Shown piece after piece: positions 34,325 to 45,197 of a stretch of 64,000 nucleotides of DNA. Source of the DNA: Eutreptiella sp. 'Long Island Sound 2002' (taxonomy: Eukaryota > Euglenozoa > Euglenophyceae > Eutreptiales > Eutreptiaceae); contig OZ038378.1 of the NCBI GenBank assembly GCA_964036045.1, positions 41,541,228-41,605,227 on the forward strand, written 5' to 3'. Positions within the stretch are counted from its first letter, which is position 1. Every line of letters begins with the position of its first letter. The translations under genes and the position numbers were made by a program. The notes beneath the pieces were generated by a model. It was not told where the DNA came from and made no database searches. It saw only the letters and a program-made list of their open reading frames with translations.

Positions 34325-37083
34325 TTACCCTGTGTCAGTCTACTGACAGGTGCAGTGAGCACTCTTCTGCAGACGTGCCTGTGTATGGGTGTAAGAGCAG
34401 TTGTCACAGTTGCCCCGCATTGCATTGCAGGACAGGACCGTTAGCCCCCCGTGACAACCACTCCCTGGCCGAAGGCCATTGGTTTCTCACAGACTACTGC
34501 TTACTGAGCACTGCACTGACCCTGTCTGTGCCCTGCAGACCCATGCCTATGGTTTCCAGCGTGGACCAGGTGGCCGCTTATCATGATTGCAGCCACCCAG
34601 CGAGTGTGTGCCTTGTTGACCATGTGTTGCATGGGTACTGCCCTAATGTAATGACCTTGGAGAGCCAACGAAGAACGGTGGCTTACTACACCAGGGGGGA
34701 ATGACAAGCAAGGTGTTATGAGGCAAGGTGTGTCTTCCCTCCTTGGGGACAGGCGAGCCCACAGTTAGGACCCCTAACTGGTCCAGACCCATGGGGTTCT
34801 ACCCTTCCTTACAGGGTTTACCATACCCCTAAGTGTGCTACGTATGTCTGTATGTGTCTCACTTCTCTCCCCAGCGTGGCTCCCGGAGACCGGGCTTCGC
34901 TGACGTCGGACCGAAGGTCCTAATCAGGTACTATTACCACTCCTATGGCGCCCAATTTCTGTGCTGGCGCCTATCCTTGGGGTAAACGGCAAAAGCCCTA
35001 CCTACTAAGAGGGGAGGGGTGGCCAAGTGTGCTAAGGGCATACAAAACGCCCATTTTTGCTACAGGCCAAAAGCTAACGCACTCCCCTGCCCCCGAGGAA
35101 AAGCACGCGGGACAGGAGACACCACTACACTACACTCACTAACGCCAGCACCGGCCTTCGAAGGCAGGGTGAGCACTCATCACTTGCACTCACCTCCTGC
35201 CAGGCCTGCTGACCCTAACCCCTACACACGCTACTGGGTGCTGGTGTCGAAGTTCACTCAGGCCCTAATGGCCCTCCTGTGAAGAAGACAAGAGAACACA
35301 GCGCTCCTAAGCGGCTGTGGCCTAACAGGGGACGCCACAACGCGTTTCCCCTGCTAGGGCTTGGAGGGAAGGAGTGCTCTCGTTGCGTGCACAGCGCAGA
35401 TGTCGTTGAGGTCGAACTGCCCTCGTCAGTACTGGCTGAGGCACAGTGATTTGATGTGTGATCAGCGCCCCTGTTTGCTGGGGCAGAAAAATGGATAGCC
35501 GCCGGAGGCAGCTGCTGCGTGCACCAATCACCCTTAACCTCTCCCACCTGTACAACAGAGGCAAATGAAGGGGCGTTTGCGGCGGAGGAACCAAGCCACA
35601 CTCCCCGTATTATACGGTTCTCAGTGTGACCTATAATACACTGTCCGCAAACACGCTGAAGATTCAGCTACCCCTGTCAAGCAAGCAAGCTTTAAGAAAC
35701 TCCTCGGGTTCTCTTAAAGAACGTACCGAGGAGCCTCTGGGTAACCTAAACAAGGTTTACCGTGCGCAATTCGCGTGGCCTACCCTTTAATGCATCATGT
35801 GCACGCAGGGAAGGGAGGCTGAACCACTGACTCAACCAGGAGGTGAGCTCCTCCTGGGCTAACCTACCTTACTCACCATGCATCAGGTGAATGCCGAATT
35901 GAAACGAACACAAAACAAACCTAAGCGTTTTAAGCAACTCAACTTTAACGCCACGGCCGCACACGAACAAACGCCTTCTGTACTTACCTGTGAAGAAGAA
36001 AACAAAGGTGAATTTCGGATACAGGTAAAGCGTCACAGCGTGTGGATGCCTCGATTAGGCACATGCATCGCGAGCACAGCGCATATTCTAACCCTACGTG
36101 CGCGCTGCGCGCTCCATTCGCATCACATACCTTTCATTCCTGCTTTTACCTGTGCAGAGCACGAGAGAAGAACACCCGACCCCCCAACGAGCACAGCGTT
36201 GACAACCCTAACGTGTTGACGAAACAACCAACACGAACGCAATGCGTGAGTGTGAGGTGACACTGACATACCTGAGAGATGGGTTGTCGACCTGCTCTGT
36301 GGTTTGGGCTGAATCTGAATACTTGACTCTGAAGTTTATAAAAACTTTGATGCAACTGTGCAAAAATTTTCTTTAAAACTTTAAAAACTACGGCTCATAC
36401 CTTCTTTTCCAAAAGCCGTTTACGCTTTTTTGAATGTTCTTAACCGCATCAACTTGTTCTGGGGCTGCCGAAAGCCGTTTACGCTTGCGCAACCCTTTTC
36501 TTGGAGTCCGCTTCCTTTGCGCTTGTCTGCGATTTTAAGTTATGTGTAAAAATGACGATTTCCCGCGTGGCTTCGTCCATTTTTAACGATTTCACTTGCT
36601 AAATCGCAACCCCTTCCGCTAAACCGCAGGAATCACTCCCTGCTGGTTACATTTTCTATTTTTTCCAGCTCCTGGGGGTCTGTGTCCTCCATTGGGAGTA
36701 TTGCTCCGCCCTGGCCCTTCGTCAGGACGTATACTAAAACGCTGTTTATACAGCGATAGCCGTCCGCATTAGAGCGTTCGTCTGTACCCTAGCGGGCAAG
36801 CACATGTGCTCTAGGGAGGGAGTCCTGGGTTCAATTCCCACTACCCCCAAACTTTTTCCAAAAGCTTTCGTCGCACGGCGGCGACTTTTGAGGAATGCAC
36901 CATCGAAGGGACATCATTCACGGTACATTACACTGTTTTTCAAGGGTACCTACAGTGTGACAGGCTTCTCTGAAGATATGAGGATGTTTCTGGTAGTTTA
37001 ATGTATTTTCTGAGGTAATTTTGGGAATATTTGAGCCTTTTTCCTTGGTCCTACTAGCTTCATGAACTAGTACTCCAGGGGGG
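34325..37083 (+). other. Long 3' noncoding region of element G
   Basis: A 2.76-kb stretch lies between the end of pol and the 3' LTR. Small open frames exist on both strands but show no domain or low-complexity signature. It contains a strong hairpin (35700-35733), a repeated aaagccgtttacgctt motif near 36410 and 36468, and a pol-III B-box-like ggttcaattcc near 36828. It ends in ccaggggggag, a purine run that fits the polypurine tract (about 37075-37085). It may carry packaging or export signals, or captured sequence. Confidence 0.5.
35700..35733 (+). other. Hairpin in the 3' noncoding region of element G
   Basis: CTCCTCGG pairs with CCGAGGAG (8 bp) and the inner GTTCT pairs with AGAAC (5 bp), with a 3-nt bulge and a 5-nt loop. 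A structured RNA signal is possible; its function is unknown. Confidence 0.5.
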
Positions 37084-37796
37084 AGTAAGAAAAAGTCACT
37101 ACCATGTCTTTCTTGGAGGGCTTGATCCAGGCCAAGCCCCCCTTAAAACCCTTTTGTTGATGCTAAGACAAACTTAAGTGTTTTTATCTCTCTTTTGTAG
37201 CCTAAAGTACACTTTCTCAAAGTAACTAGGGTTGTGACCCTAGCCCCCCCATGAAGTTCACCCCTACCACTCAACTGAGCGGAGGTACCTTCCTTCATGG
37301 AGGACATACCAAAATAAATCAGGCATTTCATGCTTGTTGGCCTTGGAGGTTAAGCCTAAGTGGTCTCCCACCCCAAGACCCCTATACTCAATTGTTTCTA
37401 CCACTTATTGTGGTCCTACTTTGTAACTGTTTCTGAATTCAGTTGCTTGGCCAAGTCATATTCTGTGTGGTCCTGACATCTATGCCCCTCAGTCCTAACC
37501 AGCACCATTTCACCCAAAAGAGTGCACATGAAGTGCCTATTGCAACCTCTGAGGCAAGAGTCAGACCAATTTTCATATAAAACCTTTTGTATTATCCATT
37601 TGTGATTGAATCTATGTGCCTAAACCTGCTTTGTCTATCTGCAGCCCTTCTGTGTTACAATGGATTCCAAAACCAATCATTGATTCGATCCACATTCAGT
37701 CCTTGCTCTACTTGCTGCTTTGGTTTGGGGTTTTCAACTACAAAACCTGCAGGAATACATCGAAAGACCTAGGGCATAATTCAAGGACATCTTTCT
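37084..37796 (+). repeat. 3' LTR of element G
   Basis: The 713 bp are nearly identical to 13400-14112. It is followed by CCGTA (37797-37801), the right copy of the target duplication. Confidence 0.92.
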
Positions 37797-38937
37797 CCGT
37801 ATTCAATGAGAGCACATCTGACACATGGTGAGATTATCCTATTTCAAGGAGAGATTGTCCCGCCAGATGGTCCCGTCCCAGTCCAGGCCCTCACCAATCC
37901 ATGCCCAGGAGATAGAACCTGACCAATGCATGCCCCAGGAGGGAGAACCTAACCAATCCATGGCCGAAGAGAGAAAGCCTCACCAAAACCCAATCCGGAG
38001 CGCCTAGCCTAGCCATGACCCATGGGAGCATGCATATGGAGAGAGAACTTCATGTAGCCATCACCCCTGAGAGCATGCATGCACTTGAAGTGAGAATCTC
38101 CGACATTGATTGAGGATTATCCCTACACCCAATTGCCAAATCAAATGAGCTATCCTCATGCCACACTGCCTGTTGACAAAGGAGGGATAGTGGATCACGG
38201 ATCGTGTTCGACCAATGATGTGAATTCACCGAAGGTCAACGAAGTAGGACGGCATAAAAGAGGTTAGCAACCAGAGCATAGGTGCAATTCTCCCATTTTA
38301 TCATGTTCACCCACTGCACGCGCACACAACATGTTCCACACACACCATCTCCAAAGCTTGATTTACCATGCCTCAAACGCAAGGCAAACAAAGGACAAAA
38401 AAAGGAAATAGAAGATATTCATGGCGGAGCAACGACCGAGTTACTTTCTTCCCGCCCGGTGCCCCTACCTATGCTTCCCTTGGTCTCACCTCTGGTCCCC
38501 TTGGGAAGATACCCCATGCGACTGGTAGGTTTTGCCGTGACTACTAATACCACCATAGCGGAGATAAGGACGGCGTTGATTTCCCTGAAGGTACTCTCTC
38601 AACAGTTGTCCACAGTAGTGATCGACATACGCACTATGGCTTCCACACAGTTCTCCTTGGGTCGGATAGGTGATTCCAATTTCCACATGATAGATCTAAC
38701 ACTATTAGCACCCATTGGGAAGAATTTTCAGACGATCGGCCAGCATTGAGGAACACAAGAAGGGCGCGCGCAAATCCAGCAGGCCTGGTCTGAACCAGAA
38801 ATGTGAAATATTCCATCCTATGGTTTATAAATAGCATAAATTCGAAATTCTCCCAACTTTGTACGCGAAATCGCTGAATTCGCTGAAATCAGTGAGAGAT
38901 GGAACAGTGCAGCCAAATGAGATCCGAACCGGCTTCA
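37797..38937 (-). repeat. 5' LTR of element A, outer part
   Basis: This is the resumed LTR of element A after the G insertion. From about 38757 it aligns with the end of the 3' LTR of A (2905-3095), ending ...ccggcttca. The part 37802-38745 has no partner in the 3' LTR, which is deleted there. It contains loosely repeated segments with gaacctgaccaatgcatg-like units near 37915-37965. Confidence 0.65.
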
Positions 38938-39320
38938 GTCGTATGTACCGCGGGAGCCAGTCAGTTGTAATGCGGCCGGGGGGGGGGGGGGGGGGGGCTG
39001 TCCCTGGCCTAGGGTGCGGTAGAATGAAGCCAGAGGGGGGCGTGGGCATCAAGGCTTATTGCCGTGTTGGGCTGCGGCCGGAGGACCCCCCCCCGTCCGG
39101 CGTGAGCGCCCTCCAGCCGTCATAGTTTGGTGCCCCGAGCTCTGTAATAACCTTTTCTGTGCGGCGGCATTGCGGGACGTGAAGAGACAAGTGACGTGTT
39201 GCACCTGTCGCCATGGGGTTAGGCACCAGCCTTGCGTGGCCCCATTGGTGTTGCACTCACGTTGGTGCCTGTTTTACATTGCCATGGCTTTCTGCCGTTG
39301 TCCTTAAGGCTGGCTTTTGT
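38938..39320. other. Unassigned segment with a 20-bp G run
   Basis: GC-rich DNA after the LTR of A. It includes an uninterrupted run of 20 G at 38978-38997. I see no supportable gene. Confidence 0.4.
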
Positions 39321-39660
39321 TTATATTTTGCAGGGGCACCTTGCAACCCGGGCGGCACATACTTCGGACGGGTAGGGGCAGAGCTTAGGCAGAGGCTCCA
39401 GGTTTGCGGCTCGTATTGAGATGGCGATCTCGCTTAGCCGGTCGTCAGGGTCAGCCACAAGTGGAGAGACAGCCGGAGTCTCCAGGTCTTGGCAGGTTTC
39501 AACATTCGTAGTGGTGACCAAAGAATACTCGGATCTCCTCTTGAGATTCAGGAGGGTTAGGCCATAATTTTCAGCCATCAACTCCTTAAGCACTTCTTTG
39601 TCAAGGTGACACACAGTTACGGGTTTTAGGGAGCCATCAACGATCAAAAAGAGTCTAAGA
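39321..39660 (-). pseudogene. Fragment of a G-family polyprotein
   Basis: About 108 codons match the segment of element G just downstream of its Dam-like domain (DGSLKPV against DGSLNPV, then LMAENYGLTLLNLKRRS against VMAENRGLTLYDLKNRS, and DDRLSEIA against DDQLSEIA). No protease or RT motif remains. It is an isolated relic in the opposite orientation to element G. Confidence 0.75.
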
Positions 39661-40854
39661 AAAAAGGACCCCTAATTGTACCAAGCACCAATAAGTGTAC
39701 CACCTATACAAATTCTTTTTTCACACATGAAGAACCACATTTCCGTATGCTTTGAGGGCCAATCTGCGGCACCTTTCTACGTTTTTACGCCTGAGTGAAC
39801 ACTAATCCAATTGAGGATACCTTGCCCTTGCCTTTTTCGCTCATATGTGTAAGGTCTACAACATAAATGTCTCCATGTGCAATATGAAAAACACAATTTT
39901 TTTCTGTAAGTGGTACAGAAACCCATTTTGGGTTCCCCTGTAACCATTTGGGTCTGCTGTTTTTGACTTAACGCTTACCAAACATCTCAACCAGGTCAGA
40001 AGAAATGCTTTTTTTTTTAAACACAGCAAAGTCAACTAAATGAGCGGCCTGATCATTGGCATAGTGTTCATTACGAGCCGACGTTCACCGAAGATCATCC
40101 CCTCTATGTACATAGATAGGTATTGACGCCGATGATCTTCAATTACCACATTGAGCCTTACCCACTTAGCCTCTCATTTCGTCAAACAAATTACGAGCTG
40201 CACGACTGATGATGATACAGGTACCCTGGGGTGCAGAAGCAATGAGTTCTTATGTCCCTACGGGTAAAGGCGAGTAGTTTCGGAAGACAAGGACACAAAC
40301 CAGTCTTGTGGTGCCTGACACGGTCGCGGTCTACCATCCACACATCCATGGGCCTTCCTAGGTGGGACCGCATCTGACATGCCTAGCCTCACGGTGACGC
40401 GCAGGGACCAGCGCGGTTGGGGACACCGTTTATCTTCCACAGGGCCGTGAAGCCTACCATGGCGGTAGGGTATCTGGCCCGTTACGCTGGTTGCATCGCT
40501 GGCCTATGTAGGTACGGGGGGAGATGGGAGGGGATGAGAAGGATGAAGTGTGACGAGTAGGGATGAATAGCGACGGGGCCTGGGGGGCTTTCCTACATGT
40601 AATTTTCGGTCCGGGGCTGTTCGAGGCGGGGGCGGGGGGCTGTAATCTGAACTGCTGAGGGGGGGTGGGCTGGCACTGTCCGCATACCTTCAGAACTACA
40701 GAACCTGATTATGTCCCCGTGCGCAACCTGTTCTACACTTTGACACGTCATTGGAGGAAATCCGGAGGGACGAACCATTTGAGCAAGAATTGCAGAGCCA
40801 AAATGTACATTCACTCAGCAGTGTATTTGGCTGCAACACCTGATTTTTCACAAA
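39661..40854. other. Unassigned spacer before element D
   Basis: About 1.2 kb of mixed composition, AT-rich to about 40200 and GC-rich after 40400. No domain, RNA gene or tandem repeat is evident. The last 180 bp before the LTR have a short open frame without recognisable motifs. Confidence 0.35.
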
Positions 40855-43117
40855 TAAAGAAGGTCCCTACCAGGACCGGCCCCTGCTGTGCCCCTTCCGC
40901 CTGTAACCCCTGCCGACTTGCTCCTGATCAACGATTGCATTTATCAAAATCCAGGGTCCAAAATCCAAAGATATAGAAAGTACAATCCTCCTTCAACCCT
41001 GAACAGCAACAAGATCCCACAAGTACAGCAATAACCCAATCCACAATCCAGTCCAAATCCAGACTGCGGGCTTCCGTTCAGCACACCGGTCGTCTCACGC
41101 CGGCGGGCATGTACACGAATTGCACCAAAGAGGAAAGCCCTGAAATTGGCATATGAACACAAATAAAGCACAGTTGGGACAAGAGGAAAACATACACATT
41201 CACAGCCATAAACCCCTCATTCCCTGGACTCAAGACCTTCCCTTGACTCACCAACATATTGCCCTGAACCAGGTAAAATGAGATGGCTAAATGCCATGTG
41301 TCAAAAGTCACCACATAAACCCCAAAAATGTGTTCACTCCCAAGCCTATAAATCCTAGCCCAATAGGGGAGGTGGCGTGTCATGGCCTAGAGTGGCACTC
41401 AGGACGATGCCCTACCCTGACAAAAACTTTGTTGGACTTGGAGTCGAATGGACTCGGAGAACTGCCCCATGAAGATGACCTCACAACATGGCAAAATCAG
41501 GCAAATCACACCATAATGCCCAAGAATATCCCATCATTGGCTCCGAAACCCCTCCGGTTCTGTACATGACATGCTTCACAAGTCAGCTCATGAGTTTGAG
41601 ACCTAATTTTGTGAGGCCTCGTGTGCCAAGCCAAAGTGACCATGTGATCCGGCATATGGTGACGTACAACACCGAAGCATATGCCAACATATAAGCAACA
41701 TACCATAGTTCACGGATCTCTAGGCACTTTACTGTTGCCCGACCAGTTGAGCACATAAAACACAAAAATGAGCATAAAATGAGGTCAAAAACATGCAAAT
41801 AATGCCAAATTTAAGATAATTACAATAGTATATAACTTCGCTCACCAATGGTGTCAACCCATAACTCAAAACACAATTGCTTGGGACCATTTGCAAACAA
41901 TCCCCCCACTTGGATCCCCATATGGACGCATTAGGACACCTGCGAACCTCCTCCCAACACGCACCATGAAAATAGGAAAATTGATATTGGCGCTTGTGGG
42001 TCGCTCTGTAAGCCCTCCCACATGCACTATATGAGCGGTAGACCTAGTCTAGCGCTATGAAGTTCACCATTGGGACATGGGCGAAGCCCTTGCCACGTAT
42101 GACTCCATATACCTTCCTACAAACGGAGATATATAACATGGGCGTGAGCATATGGAAGCACATACCATGCATATAACACATACCCTCAAAAAGTGGCTCC
42201 CACCATGATATGCCATGACCCTCCATGGACATAACTTCACGTTAAAAATACGTAGGATTCCAAAGAAAAGTTGCTATGCAACCCCAACACTCATGCAGTA
42301 CACTCGAAAGTCGCATTAAAATATTCGGTTGCACGGTCCAAGAGTTATATATCACTTTCTACCCTCTTGACCAGTATCCCTTGCTATACCAGCAATGTGT
42401 ACACACCAAAGGCGTTTGATGCTTCCTAAATGAAGTTGAGACCAATGCGGCTCGAACCCAATTCTCGAAATTGTGACTACTCGCGGTGAGCCGGAGATAT
42501 GTCCTTTCAAAGTGGCCTCACAAATCAACTTTGTTTCGCCTATATCTCTAAGCAAAAGGAAGGGCATAACAAAATGAAGGTTGATTCGTGATCGGGGAAA
42601 AATGTCGGACCACTCGAGATTCGTCATATCGAGTGCGGCGATGTCGAAGTCGAAAATCCGATTCTGAAAGTCTGAAAAAATCGGATTAATTTTGCGAGTG
42701 TATAATATGAAAAGTGCGGAAGCAACGAACCCTTTACTGATGAAATCTGACCCTTCATCGGGGTTTCCGCCAAAATATCTGTAAATAGCAGTTAACCATT
42801 CGGTTACCACAAAATCGCGAGCCAACTAACAGTCGCCGATACATTGACCATCAGAACGGAAGGCTGAAAAATTACGGAAACATTATGATAAAAAAACCCT
42901 GTTGATTCCTGATATTCTGATATATAGATCTCCGCTGGCGGCGCCTCAGTACTGAATATGGCCGCTCATAGCCGGAATGGCCAAACCTATCCCACTATCA
43001 CATCGGGTTAGGTCAGGTGGATGGGAGAGTATGATATCAGCCAATGGCGGCTTGGCGGCACATAGATACACACCCCAAGTGACCCAAAGATGGCCACGGG
43101 GGTCCGAACCGGCTTCA
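40855..43117 (-). repeat. 3' LTR of element D
   Basis: The 2263 bp are homologous over their whole length to the LTRs of element B but clearly more diverged (for example 41420-41720 and 41820-42010). It starts taaagaaggtccc and ends ggcttca just before the polypurine tract. Confidence 0.88.
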
Positions 43118-43536
43118 CCCCCCTTCTCAGAGCGTTGTTACCGCTCGGAAGTCATTGAAGAGAGGACGGGAGGACCCCAATGGGCTCCAACCCCCCCCCC
43201 CATGTCCCAAGGACACATGGAGGCCCCACACACGTCGTAGGCGTCCCCCACGCCCCAAGGGAGGGGTGAGGACACTGATAATCGGTGCCCTACGCCATAT
43301 CCGGTCTCCTCTTGATCTACAGCATGGACCAAGGGGATCAAAGATAGAGAAACGTCGTGGATCGATCTAAATACGCATACCACGATGAAATATATATGTG
43401 GAGATCGAGTGAAGGGGGTATATGGCCAATCAGGGCCCAAAAATCCCCGGATGAACGCCCTCACCCGTCCCCCAAGCACAGAAACAAACAAAGATGCCAA
43501 GGGGGATCCATTACGGTGCTACTGCAGCCACCAAAT
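43118..43536 (-). other. Polypurine tract, 3' noncoding region and last pol codons of element D
   Basis: The purine run GAGAAGGGGGG (minus strand) lies at the LTR edge. The pol stop TAA is at 43511-43513, as in B. The pol frame is interrupted eight codons before its end by the insertion at 43537. A 120-codon open frame at 43138-43500 is out of frame with its counterpart in B and is not called. Confidence 0.7.
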
Positions 43537-43561
43537 TGGGTTTCCCTGTTACACGTATTCG

Positions 43562-43687
43562 ATACGGCAGGATACGGCAGGATACGGCAGGATACGGCAG
43601 GATACGGCAGGATACGGCAGGATACGGCAGGATACGGCAGGATACGGTAGGATACGGCAGGATACGGCAGGATACGGCAGGATAGGA
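43562..43687 (+). repeat. 10-bp satellite array, left copy (GATACGGCAG)n
   Basis: About twelve near-perfect direct units of GATACGGCAG, with one unit reading GATACGGTAG. The same unit in the same direction returns at 45806-45976. Translated frames in it are artefacts. Confidence 0.95.
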
Positions 43688-43697
43688 TGACTTACAG

Positions 43698-44429
43698 CAA
43701 CCGCCGCGAGCAGAGCGCAGGCCCTCGGCGAATAGCGGCCGGTACATTGTGGAAGCCCCGAAGAAGAACTATCACTGCATTGTGTGCTATTGCTTTCTGT
43801 TGAACACTGCAGTTCTGCCTTGTGGACACAGGATCTGCACAGACTGTGCAGGGAGGATCAGCCGGTGCCCACTGGATCATACTGTTTTCGTTGCTGCCAA
43901 CACCCCCAGGAACCGCGCTGTTCAGGATGCTGTGGAAGAATTTCTGCTGTCGGAAGGGGCTCGTACTGCAGGCGCGATACTGGCAGCAGCAGGAGCTGCA
44001 ATATTCTCTCTGGGATCCACAACAAGACCACTGACGAATCTGGATACCATGCGACAGGCCAGATTGCGAGCCTTCATGCACCTGTTGCCACGGGATCCTC
44101 CTGGTGAACTAGCAGCAGATCCTCCTGATGCAGCAGCAGCGTGTCCTGATTCAACATGCTCCCAGATACCAGCGCCAGCAGTGATTTCCAGAACGGTGGC
44201 TTCGTTGGACTCTGAGCGGTTGCGACAGCGGGAATGGAAGTGCACAACAGTGCAGCGTCGTGTGGAGCGGTCTGAGCAGCCACGTGCAGCAGCTAGAACA
44301 TTGGTGCACGTCTTGTTCAACGAGGGCTGGTACGAGGGCCTGGCCGGTGGCGGTACTGTTGAATTCGGCGATGGAACAAGATTTCCTTGGAGCCGCATCC
44401 GCACCTGGCAAGCAGCCAGCGACCACTAA
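43698..44429 (+). CDS. RING-finger protein with a Tudor-like C-terminus
   Basis: The frame is open from 43686 with no ATG. A good splice acceptor (cttacag, ending 43697) suggests this is a 3' exon; the first in-frame GTG is at 43749. The stop is TAA at 44427-44429. Near the N-terminus a RING domain reads C-x2-C-x11-C-G-H-x2-C-x2-C-x6-C-x2-D, with the motifs CIVC, LPCGH, CTDC and CPLD. The last ligand is Asp, as in TRAF-type and some E3 RINGs. The middle is Ala/Pro-rich. The C-terminus (FNEGWYEG, VEFGDGTRFPW) looks like a small SH3-like barrel of the Tudor/agenet kind. The RING suggests ubiquitin transfer; the C-terminus suggests chromatin or peptide binding. Codon use looks like a normal gene, unlike the flanking repeats. 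It may be a captured host gene fragment or cargo of the element. Confidence 0.65.
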   Translation, partial: QPPRAERRPSANSGRYIVEAPKKNYHCIVCYCFLLNTAVLPCGHRICTDCAGRISRCPLDHTVFVAANTPRNRAVQDAVEEFLLSEGARTAGAILAAAGAAIFSLGSTTRPLTNLDTMRQARLRAFMHLLPRDPPGELAADPPDAAAACPDSTCSQIPAPAVISRTVASLDSERLRQREWKCTTVQRRVERSEQPRAAARTLVHVLFNEGWYEGLAGGGTVEFGDGTRFPWSRIRTWQAASDH

Positions 44430-44850
44430 GGTCAGCTAAGTACACTATTTTGGTAATATATTTAAATTTTTTTTCTTGTTTATCTGTTTTTTTGTTTGCA
44501 CAGTGGCATGCACCATAGTGCAGCAGTATAACTATATATTTTTGTATGTCTATAACTTCTTTTATTGATGATTATTTATATTATCGCACAGTGGAATACA
44601 CCACAGTGCAGCTTCTTCAGACACACGCATCGAATGGCCATTCGTCTCTCTGCTCAGTGTAATGTCGCTGTGCCTTCCCAGCTTTGTGAGTGCCCCAGTC
44701 AATGACGGAGGAAAGTAGTTGGCAGTTGGGGTTATGTGTCAAGTCATTTTTTTACCTTTCAGCATAGCAGGGAACAACAAAAAAGCATGCAGAGGTTCAA
44801 AAACCAGACGGTTGAACAGTTTCCAAAAAAAGAACACCATATTTTGAAAA
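44430..44850 (+). other. AT-rich 3' flank of the RING gene
   Basis: Poly-T and A/T-rich sequence follows the stop, with two near-repeats (cacagtggcatgcaccatagtgcagca near 44500 and cacagtggaatacaccacagtgcagct near 44588). It looks like a 3' untranslated region. No other gene is seen. Confidence 0.5.
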
Positions 44851-45190
44851 AGCATTTATGTTTGTTAGGATACAAGCTGCAGTGGGTTTGAAAACGTTTC
44901 TGGATAGAAAACAATTGGAAATGGATTTTTGTTTGTTACGATAAAAGCTGCAGTGGGTTTGAAAACGGTTTCAGAAAAAAAATAATTGGAAATGCATTTT
45001 TGTTTGTTAGGATAAAAGCTGCAGTGGTTTTGAAAACGTTTCCGGATAGAAAACAATTGGAAATAGATTTTTGTTTGTTAGGATAAAAGCTGCAGTGGGT
45101 TGGAAAACGGTTTCGGAAAAAAAATAATTGGTAATGCATTTTTGTTTGTTAGGATAAAAGCTGCAATGGGTTTGAAGACGTTTTCGAAAA
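44851..45190 (+). repeat. 71-bp minisatellite with a 142-bp higher-order period
   Basis: Nearly five units contain tttgtttgttaggataaaag and ctgcagtgggtttgaaaac. Two unit types alternate, one ending in ggatagaaaacaattgg and the other in agaaaaaaaataattgg, giving a 142-bp higher-order repeat. Confidence 0.9.
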
Positions 45191-45197
45191 GAAACCA

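Larger units (their letters stand above)
13400..37796 (+). mobile_element. Element G: Ty3/gypsy-type LTR retrotransposon, split by element B
   Basis: It is bounded by two 713-bp LTRs (13400-14112 and 37084-37796) and a perfect 5-bp target duplication CCGTA (13395-13399 and 37797-37801). Order: LTR, initiator-Met primer-binding site, a single gag-protease-RT-RNase H frame from 14194, element B inserted at about 19831-32981, then integrase and chromodomain (32982-34324), a 2.76-kb noncoding tail and the 3' LTR. Without B it is about 11.2 kb. The LTR ends are AG...CT with a short inverted repeat (AGTAAGA / TCTTTCT), not the usual TG...CA. Confidence 0.9.
1498..38937 (-). mobile_element. Element A: old Ty3/gypsy chromovirus, decayed and interrupted
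   Basis: A minus-strand LTR retrotransposon runs from the 3' LTR (1498-3095) through pol, gag and a leader ORF to a primer-binding site at 12333-12344 and a 5' LTR starting at 12345. The 5' LTR homology stops at about 13399 and resumes at 37797, ending at 38937 with the family terminus ggcttca, so 24 kb was inserted into this LTR. Every coding region has several frameshifts and stops. The RT active site reads FVDS rather than FVDD. A is the oldest layer of the nest. The exact left edge of the 3' LTR is uncertain by a few bases. Confidence 0.75.

Noticed and set aside
36780-36850. tRNA-like sequence with a B-box-like ggttcaattcc
   Set aside because: No matching acceptor stem or acceptable A box lies at the right distance upstream. 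The nearby agcacatgtgct palindrome is not an anticodon arm in a cloverleaf.
38978-38997. Twenty-base G run as a possible functional G-quadruplex
   Set aside because: A single homopolymer in unassigned DNA; its length is also prone to sequencing error.
43138-43500. 120-codon frame downstream of pol in element D
   Set aside because: The matching part of element B is in a different register and there is no conserved protein; it lies in the 3' noncoding region.
43357-43747. Open frames on both strands across the 10-bp satellite
   Set aside because: A stop-free 10-mer opens all three frames; the peptides are repeats of the array.
44851-45190. CRISPR-like array
   Set aside because: The 71-bp units are contiguous tandem copies without unique spacers, in a eukaryotic context.
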